Shown here: one piece after another, positions 60,701-64,000 of the stretch
Position numbering within the stretch: the stretch's first letter is position 1
Layout: each line of letters opens with the position of its first letter
Origin: Siphonodentalium dalli
Taxonomy: Eukaryota > Mollusca > Scaphopoda > Gadilida > Siphonodentaliidae
Reading direction: 5' to 3'
Assembly (NCBI GenBank): GCA_032622095.1
Contig: CP136062.1
Span: 165,562,590 to 165,626,589, forward strand
Length of the DNA stretch: 64,000 bases
Translations under genes and position numbers: made by a program
The notes under the pieces: model-generated
Told to the model about the DNA's origin: nothing
The model's database searches: none
What the model saw: only the letters and a program-made list of their open reading frames with translations

Positions 60701-63700
60701 AGCCTTTCCGGACAGGGGTCTTCAGTTCATATTTATTATTTTATACCCACACAACTATTTCAAATGTGTTATCTAAAGAGATAATCCATCTTTAAACCTT
60801 TCGGTATCATTAAATAAATTATGACAAGAGGTTGGGTGGCACACGACAGAGAGACACGGACAACATCGTCACATATTCCTTATCTACGAGGAATGTCCAT
60901 TATACCTAAACAATCTTCTCCCAGCATAATATGGCGAACGCACGGGATATAATCAAAATTCCCTGATAGGGTCTATCAATATTACGCAAACAAGGAACAC
61001 GTTAAACAATCTGTTCTCCCCCAATCGTCTTAGAATGGAATAGAGTACCAAAATATATAGTTAAAGAAACCAATAATTCTGACTTCAAGGTCAACCTTAG
61101 GATGATAGACCCATTACTAAAGCCCCCGCCCTACTTTCATACTGGGAGAAGGAAAATAAATATGATGCATTCCAAATTCGATACCTGTGTAGCGAACTCA
61201 ATTAAGATATTTTCCGAAACCATATATCTGAAACTCCTATTTGTACCTGTAATTTAAGTATTGAAAATGCCAACCATTATTTCCATGGTTGTCCATTTTT
61301 CATCGAAGACAGGATCGATATTTAACGATATTTAAGTATTTTCACGCGGCTTTCATTTCCTATACGGAGTAGAAGGCATACCCAACAATCAAAATTGTTT
61401 TTATATTAATCCAATCGCACGGACAAGCTAAAACAAAGCGTTTTGAACAACCCTAATCAAATTATTTGATTTGAAAAAACAAAAAACAAACAGAAATGTC
61501 TCATTACTGACTATACCATCTAAATATTGTTTGGCGACTTCTAAACTATCGAGTTTGGATTACGGATGTAACACCAGCCCGATCAACTCACACTCTGTAT
61601 TCCACATCCCTTGTTAAACATTTCTTCTATCTTGTAATTTTATGTGTTTTAAATGTATCAGGAGCGAGGCTCCATGTAAGTTGTAAAAACGTGTTCCTCA
61701 ATTCTATATGTATTTGTGAATATTTTTTTCAGATACAGTAAAATATGCTTAAATGAACTCAATCCGATCAGAGGCTCCTAAATTCCTATTTCTTTGGCTT
61801 GGGGGATAAAAGATATTTCATGCGAGTCGAGGAACCTACCCATCAAAGCTCAGAGTGATCAGATATCGATTTTTGAAGTTTGTTATTTCAATTCTTTGTT
61901 GACCAGAAACACGTGGTCAAACGGACGGTCTTGCACATAAAGATGGATAACTCTAAAATCAAGTGCTAATTCAAAACTGAGCGGACATTAATATACGACT
62001 CCTGAGTTTATCGATACTAAACCATAAAGAAAACAAGGGTGTTGTGTTGATGATTTACACACTTTATACTGAATGCTGGGTTGAATTAGATAATTAGGCC
62101 TGCTTGTATATATGCTTCTAAATCATTACTAACATATAAAGCGATAAATCGTGGTAACATTTTTGATGTTTCAATGCTTCTAGAAGAAATACATATTACC
62201 CAGCCTGCATGCAGATGCACGGAAGATGCAAGTCCCCAAGACAACCCTGGTGTGACACCGTGACCAAAACAGAGTTAGTTATGTCAACACAAGCCGCAGC
62301 ACTAAGTCATTTACATGTATACGCGGTTGTGTTTTAAAAAAAATCATTTCGAGTTCATTTCAATGATGTCTATAACTATTATCAATGTCAGAATAATTAT
62401 TTGGAGCATTTAAACAGCCAACTTCTCAAAACATCGGTGATGCAGTCATGACGCGGCTAGCGGGTTTCCGTCGGGTTGAGGGCGGGTGGGTCCACATGCA
62501 TTGGAATGTCCAACATGAAAATTGCAAAACCCTAACATCTAGTGGTCTAATGCCAGGAAAATTCGCACCCCGATTTGTTTTTTTCTTAAATCAATTAGCA
62601 GTTTTTTACTGGCCACTGGGAAGGACCAGAACACAGGGAATGAGAAAAGTTTGAAATCCAAACAAGAAAATTGCAAAATTATAGCATCTAGACTGGCCTC
62701 AAACTTTCCAATTGTGGAAAATTCCAACCCAGTACTACCCCTAAACTTGGAAAATTTCCAACTGATGCCAGTTCAGTCCAAACTTTTGACCAAAAGTCGG
62801 AAAATATGCAAATGTAAGAACAACATATTCCCCGCTATTATACTATATAATTGTTGGAAAAATCAAACAACATGTACAATAACAACTTCAATCTATTATT
62901 GGTTTGAAATGTCAAACCCCTGTCTCTGGATGCTGTTATGTTCTACACGATGTAAATGCATCGTGATGATGGTTAATATAGACATGTATACATGTATCTT
63001 CAAATTCCGGTACGAATAAGAACTGATGCTGTATCAAATTTGAGACTTTTACGAAAATGGATTTTGCAAGTTTTGAATTCTCATGGCTATATAATTTATA
63101 GATGCGGGAATTCAAAACATAGCGAAAATTAGTAACGCGAAATTTGAGAGCAGTGGTATCAAGCAAAGCATACCTAATTATAATTATAATTCGCGTGCGT
63201 ACATGTCGTATAAACAACTGGTAGAAAAGTCCCCTTTTCGCGCCCAAATGTGGTAATTTCTATGAATTAAGTAATTTTTTCAGAGCCATACATGTATAAA
63301 TCCGTATATAAACTGTGTGGTCCTCTTCCGACAACCGGACCGGGATTTAATATGACGACAACGAGGTATATACCATTGTAAATGTATAGAATACAATAAT
63401 TTGAGTCTTAAAATCGCCACGGGCCACATACCGTTTGTTTTTTAATTACTCATGTATAGGTGCATGTACATGCAGTTCCATTAGGAAATGTGCAGATAAC
63501 AATTTAAACAAACTACCATAGACCGTTTGTTTTTTAATTACTCATGTATAGGTACATGTACATGCAGTTCCATAAGGAAATGTGCATATAACAATTTAAA
63601 CAAACTGCCATTGACCCTTTGTTTTTTAATTACTCATGTATAGGTACATGTACATGTAGTTCCATAAGGAAATGTGCAGATAACAATTTAAACAAACTGC

Positions 63701-64000
63701 CATTGACCCTTTGTTTTTTAATTACTCATGTATATGTACATGTACATGCAGTTCCATAAGGAAATATGCGGACAATAATTTAAACAAACTATCATAGTCC
63801 GTTTGTTGAACTTATTATCGGAACATGTCCCACCAATGGATTGGAATCAGTCTGCACTTGTGTCATATAGCTGACACCTGATGAATAATATACCATTCAA
63901 TGTATTCTTTTATAAATAATGGGAGAACCATATTATAAAACTCCTTGAAGCTCTTACCTGCACATAAGTTGAGTGACGTCCGTAATCACTTGAGTCGGAC
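39541..64000 (-). CDS. RGM-like: Repulsive guidance molecule / hemojuvelin (RGM) family gene, 5' end outside window
   Basis: RGM proteins are GPI-anchored, extracellular ligands of neogenin and BMP co-receptors. Exons (minus): >64000-63958, 57463-57352, 55927-55757, 54481-54455 (tentative), 53765-53568, 51228-51114, 44884-44687, 44303-44170, 39771-39541; every junction is GT-AG and phases agree. About 400 residues result, near the usual 420-450. Visible: a Cys-rich N-terminal region with MSDHRC matching the family's MSQHNC-type block; VYGDPHLR with the GDPH autocleavage site; a C-terminal domain with VKIKYAATGMVMFLRI, FTLRMAESD and AAGCPPSEL; RRKR, a furin-like site; C-QYDTTVTGDIE-FATMAAEAL, the family's conserved end; four AVPADSG repeats; and a hydrophobic C-terminus typical of a GPI signal. 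Whether it belongs to one vertebrate paralogue group cannot be said. Confidence 0.88.
39606..39691 (-). repeat. Coding minisatellite, 21 bp x 4
   Basis: Four tandem identical units, CAGCTCCACTATCCGCTGGT plus one base on the plus strand, in frame, encoding AVPADSG. The opposite-strand frame reading SSTIRWY repeats is a shadow. Confidence 0.93.
39772..41944. other. RGM intron sequence without further features
   Basis: No exon-like frame or strong repeat apart from AT-rich noise. Confidence 0.4.
41949..42340. mobile_element. TTAA-flanked MITE with two hairpins inside
   Basis: TTAA at 41945-41948 and 42341-42344 flanks 392 bp with perfect 13 bp inverted ends, CCCTTTACCCAAC and GTTGGGTAAAGGG. 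It is of the piggyBac type like 339-667 (both start CCCTTT). Inside are two hairpins of the CCAATGCATTCTC family (41975-42043 and 42122-42192) in mirror arrangement. It lies in the last RGM intron. Confidence 0.85.
42441..44194 (-). repeat. 57 bp minisatellite, about 30 units, copied from exon end plus splice donor
   Basis: Minus-strand unit: CACCACCGTGACTGGTGACA, then CACAG or TAGAG, then GTG(A/G)GTAATGCTCAAACC and AGCATGAAATAGTA. Up to the GTGAGT this equals the last 24 bases of the exon 44170-44303, and the rest equals the start of the intron. The array runs without a gap into that exon. Because 57 is a multiple of three, plus-strand frames stay open for hundreds of codons; they are not genes. 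Some units are shortened (near 42757, 43830, 44035 and 44127). Confidence 0.95.
44170..44303 (-). CDS. RGM-like exon with furin-like site; donor amplified in the next intron
   Basis: Acceptor CTAAATTTTTAG|GAGG, donor GACATAGAG|GTGAGTAATG; phase 1 to 0. Begins GGFVGVGKRRKRAASS; RRKR fits the proprotein convertase consensus, and family members are cleaved in this area. Ends CQYDTTVTGDIE. The last 24 coding bases and the donor are the template of the 57 bp array at 42441-44194. Confidence 0.86.
44687..44884 (-). CDS. RGM-like exon: RGM C-terminal domain, second part
   Basis: Acceptor TTTTCATGTATAG|GCAAC, donor TCCAGAG|GTCAGTG; phase 1 to 1. Contains VKIKYAATGMVMFLRISGSN, YFFTLRMAESD and LLAAGCPPSEL, the counterpart of the family's VEIQAKYIGTTIVVRQ, LTFAVRMPEE and CLRGCP blocks. 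Confidence 0.88.
45476..48320. mobile_element. Foldback element: long inverted ends built of tandem repeats
   Basis: Left arm about 45476-46150 and right arm about 47810-48320 are reverse complements. The outer parts share GGGTTCTATTTGCACAAT and AAGAAATCCGATTTCTT. The inner part of each arm is a tandem of about 154 bp units, four at the left (anchor CTTCTATTTGCA at 45639, 45793 and 45948; CTTTTATTTTCA at 46102) and about two and a half at the right. Inverted ends made of direct repeats are typical of foldback (FB, TU, Galileo-like) transposons. The middle holds a 70 bp direct repeat (46838-46910 and 47485-47560) but no recognisable gene. It lies in an RGM intron. Confidence 0.78.
48330..49050. 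other. Intron sequence; GATTCGAT simple repeat
   Basis: 48680-48775 is rich in GATTCGATTCGA words, similar to 23640-23690. Nothing coding. Confidence 0.45.
49058..49137. repeat. Nested palindrome P10
   Basis: CCTCGTCCACTAAATT pairs with AATTTAGTGCATTCGG. CTCG (49072-49075) and TTCG (49122-49125) are direct at mirror positions. ATCCTCTATATAA follows at 49162. Confidence 0.75.
49397..49564. repeat. Palindrome P9 (family copy C) with direct CGAG breaks
   Basis: 168 bp hairpin of the P7/P8 family. CGAG at 49441-49444 and 49470-49473 (left) and at 49488-49491 and 49517-49520 (right), all direct. The flanking unit at 49895-50070 matches 35425-35590 and 36110-36275. Confidence 0.88.
49895..50070 (+). 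repeat. Flanking repeat unit, copy 3
   Basis: Same family as 35425-35590, about 14 kb away. Confidence 0.78.
50383..50622 (+). repeat. CCCTCCATCAAC minisatellite
   Basis: About 18 units of 12-13 bp with substitutions; the proline/threonine-rich frame over it is a by-product. Confidence 0.9.
50640..50866. other. GC-richer block of unknown nature
   Basis: Open on both strands (about 71-73 codons each). The minus frame includes LRPALRRRAEFEDVKLLHMQ and looks protein-like, possibly a transposon or gene fragment inside the RGM intron, but no family is recognised and no splice borders are evident. Confidence 0.3.
51114..51228 (-). CDS. RGM-like exon: RGM C-terminal domain, first part
   Basis: Acceptor GCATGCAG|GTTCGG, donor GGAACTG|GTAAGTC; phase 0 to 1. 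Contains VRMTFFSWDG and NGQLPTTFQSGTANIG, corresponding to the family's LPAAF-x-DG-x-x-NGG segment. Confidence 0.82.
51240..52760. other. Intron sequence; short CTACTGTGGGTATA repeat
   Basis: Three 20 bp units at 52342-52400 (CTA(C/T)TGTGGGT(A/G)TA). Otherwise no feature seen. Confidence 0.5.
52768..52910. repeat. Nested palindrome P11
   Basis: Arms share ATACACGCATAGTA, TTGTGGTTTTAACCAC. ACTCG (52807-52811) and ATTCG (52867-52871) are direct at mirror positions. Centre ACTTGCCAAAAGGCTCG (52831-52847), nearly the same as the centre of P1. Confidence 0.85.
53300..53409. repeat. Nested palindrome P12 with direct ACTCGT breaks
   Basis: GGTTGGGATA and AGATTTTATGAA pair with complements at the right. 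ACTCGT at 53337-53342 and 53362-53367, and ACTCAT at 53305-53310 with ACTCGT at 53394-53399, are direct. Confidence 0.87.
53568..53765 (-). CDS. RGM-like exon with the GDPH autocleavage site
   Basis: Acceptor TTTATTCATTTCAG|AATTAT, donor CAAGAA|GTGAGTTC; exactly 66 codons, phase 0 to 0. VERCTVGVYGDPHLRLC and LSLQTC match the von Willebrand D-like part of RGM, where the Asp-Pro bond of GDPH is self-cleaved. One N-glycosylation site (NSS) follows. This exon is the strongest single identifier of the gene. Confidence 0.9.
53795..54306. repeat. 512 bp hairpin element
   Basis: Two arms of about 250 bp meet with almost no spacer near 54052-54058. Ends GATCATGCCATGAA and the complement TTCATGGCATGATC; inner blocks AATATATTTCTT, AATTAATTA. 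Arms are about 75-80 percent identical by eye. Lies in an RGM intron. Confidence 0.82.
54455..54481 (-). CDS. Candidate 27 bp microexon of the RGM-like gene
   Basis: GGTTTGTTTAG|TGCATGCG and CCAAGC|GTAAGTACG border nine codons (CMRFIMPPS), phase 0 on both sides. It would add a Cys and a PPS motif just before NYKSVERC, resembling the PPSY-x-x-C / SATPNY-x-x-C context ahead of the GDPH region in family members. The donor is strong. It could also be skipped without changing frame. Confidence 0.42.
54747..55140. mobile_element. MITE with long inverted ends, copy 2
   Basis: Ends and core match 6344-6780, with the core in the opposite orientation. The left hairpin is deleted, the right one (55017-55087) is complete. 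Confidence 0.78.
55150..55740. other. RGM intron sequence, no feature
   Basis: 55380-55430 has GGACGAACGGACGTACGG-type low-complexity sequence as seen at ends of animal transposons. Confidence 0.4.
55757..55927 (-). CDS. RGM-like exon: second N-terminal domain exon
   Basis: Acceptor TTATTGTTGTATTAG|CGAGGC, donor TTTTCG|GTGAAG, 57 codons, phase 0 on both sides as required. Contains MCNVRC, DCCDHFAI and NNRMSDHRCADS, placed like the family's CRG-x-L-x-YHS and MSQHNC segments. Similarity is weaker than in the downstream exons, so borders are likely but not certain. Confidence 0.6.
56860..57362 (-). repeat. About 70 bp minisatellite, about 8 units, copied from an exon end plus splice donor
   Basis: Minus-strand unit: (C/T)ACTGCCA-CGTG or AAGCG, then GTAAGCATAGTAACTC, then about 45 bp of intron with GTTCGGCATAACGCACAC or ACGGCGTATCCCACACTC. 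The exon at 57352-57463 ends TACTGCAAAGCG|GTAAGCATAGTAACTC. Donor copies on the plus strand (CTTAC) lie at 57139, 57207, 57277 and the true one at 57347. Decayed units continue to about 56280. Confidence 0.85.
57352..57463 (-). CDS. RGM-like exon: start of the Cys-rich N-terminal domain
   Basis: Acceptor TTATTTCAG|AATATACG, donor AAAGCG|GTAAGCATAG. The 37 codons contain SNCYDEMASCSQELVTV and LTPKYCKA; the Cys spacing and the final (E/K)(F/Y)CKA match the RGM N-terminal domain. A 70 bp minisatellite made from the donor end of this exon follows in the next intron. Confidence 0.78.
57557..59466 (-). repeat. 59 bp minisatellite, about 32 units, in the first visible RGM intron
   Basis: Minus-strand unit: TCCATTTGGCAATGCCAG, GTATACACACATGTATTATG, TGGAGG and then GTCAAACGGCTCATG or ATCACACGGCTCATG variants. 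Variants are interspersed; right-end units (59010-59450) form a distinct subgroup with ACATAGTACATGTATG. Three readings of a 59 bp unit join into frames of up to 397 codons, which I do not regard as genes. Each unit contains CCAG|GTATAC, a weak donor-like word. Confidence 0.95.
59470..60100. other. RGM intron sequence; small foldback
   Basis: CCCTCATATGACGTCACATGAGGG is a short palindrome at 59651-59674. No exon recognised. Confidence 0.5.
60110..61400 (+). pseudogene. Highly decayed LINE relic (RT thumb to C-terminal knuckle)
   Basis: 60140-60265 reads, with one stop, RKSLEKLYDAYILPISDYGD, WGSA and AARIVTGL, the thumb region of non-LTR reverse transcriptases (A-x-x-LPI-x-x-YGD). 61020-61320 reads LEWNRVP, YFHTGRRKIN, FRNHISETPICTC and ENANHYFHGCPFF in shifting frames, the C-terminal Cys/His knuckle region of the same class. 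The stretch between is poorly preserved. It belongs to a different LINE family from 36405-38476. Confidence 0.7.
61410..63420. other. RGM intron sequence, no gene recognised
   Basis: Short stems only, for example GTTTTGAATTC / GAATTCAAAAC at 63070-63119. Reading frames at 62448-63019 look random. Confidence 0.4.
63431..63798. repeat. 92 bp minisatellite, 4 units
   Basis: Units start at 63431, 63523, 63615 and 63707. Each has TTTGTTTTTTAATTACTCAT, GGTACATGTACATGCAGTTC and AATTTAAACAAACT. Ends about 160 bp from the RGM exon at 63958. Confidence 0.92.
63958..64000 (-). CDS. RGM-like exon, 3' part only
   Basis: The donor CAG|GTAAGAGC is at 63957/63958. The frame that ends in phase 2 is open to the window edge and reads TQVITDVTQLMC, then joins the phase-2 acceptor at 57463 to give MCRIYDTTSNC; family members begin their mature N-terminus with a similar CRI-x-C motif. 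The phase match and the CRI join are the support; the rest of the exon and signal peptide lie outside. Confidence 0.6.

Overview
This is eukaryotic, animal-type DNA: AT-rich, intron-bearing and crowded with transposon remains. The combination of a DIRS-type retroelement, non-LTR (LINE) retrotransposons, TTAA-flanked MITEs, an element with tandem core repeats and an (ACAG)n tract, and many long hairpins fits a marine invertebrate. A mollusc such as a bivalve is my guess, not something the sequence proves.

The one host gene I can build with confidence is on the minus strand, from 39541 to beyond the right edge. It encodes a repulsive guidance molecule / hemojuvelin (RGM) family protein. Eight exons with compatible phases and GT-AG borders were placed: 63958-64000 (partial), 57352-57463, 55757-55927, 54455-54481 (microexon, tentative), 53568-53765, 51114-51228, 44687-44884, 44170-44303 and the last, 39541-39771 (nine including the tentative microexon). 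They give the Cys-rich RGM N-terminal region, the GDPH autocleavage site in the von Willebrand D-like region, the RGM C-terminal domain, a furin-like RRKR site, a seven-residue coding repeat and a hydrophobic C-terminus that looks like a GPI-anchor signal. The signal-peptide exon lies beyond the window.

Layout. 1-3241: decayed DIRS element with inverted terminal repeats, gag-like, RNase H and tyrosine recombinase remains, split by a TTAA MITE. 3242-11600: small foldback and palindromic elements, no gene. 11611-14802 and 16926-20117: two nearly identical direct copies of a 3.19 kb repeat. 20120-25640: minisatellites and hairpins. 25643-28777: a 3.1 kb transposon with 539 bp inverted ends and a TTATT target duplication. 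28780-36300: repeats and a frameshifted gene fragment at 30340-30745. 36425-38476: 5'-truncated LINE. 39541-64000: the RGM gene, whose introns hold a TTAA MITE, a foldback element, hairpins, a second LINE relic and four large tandem arrays.

Two patterns stand out. First, two minisatellites in the RGM gene (57 bp and about 70 bp units) repeat the gene's own exon end plus 5' splice site, so the introns carry about 30 and about 8 extra splice-donor copies. Second, at least eight hairpins with unrelated arms are broken at mirror-image positions by the same short word, (A)CTCG(T) or its complement ACGAG(T), in direct rather than inverted orientation. That is the pattern expected if palindromes were inserted into the centres of other palindromes with a short target duplication.
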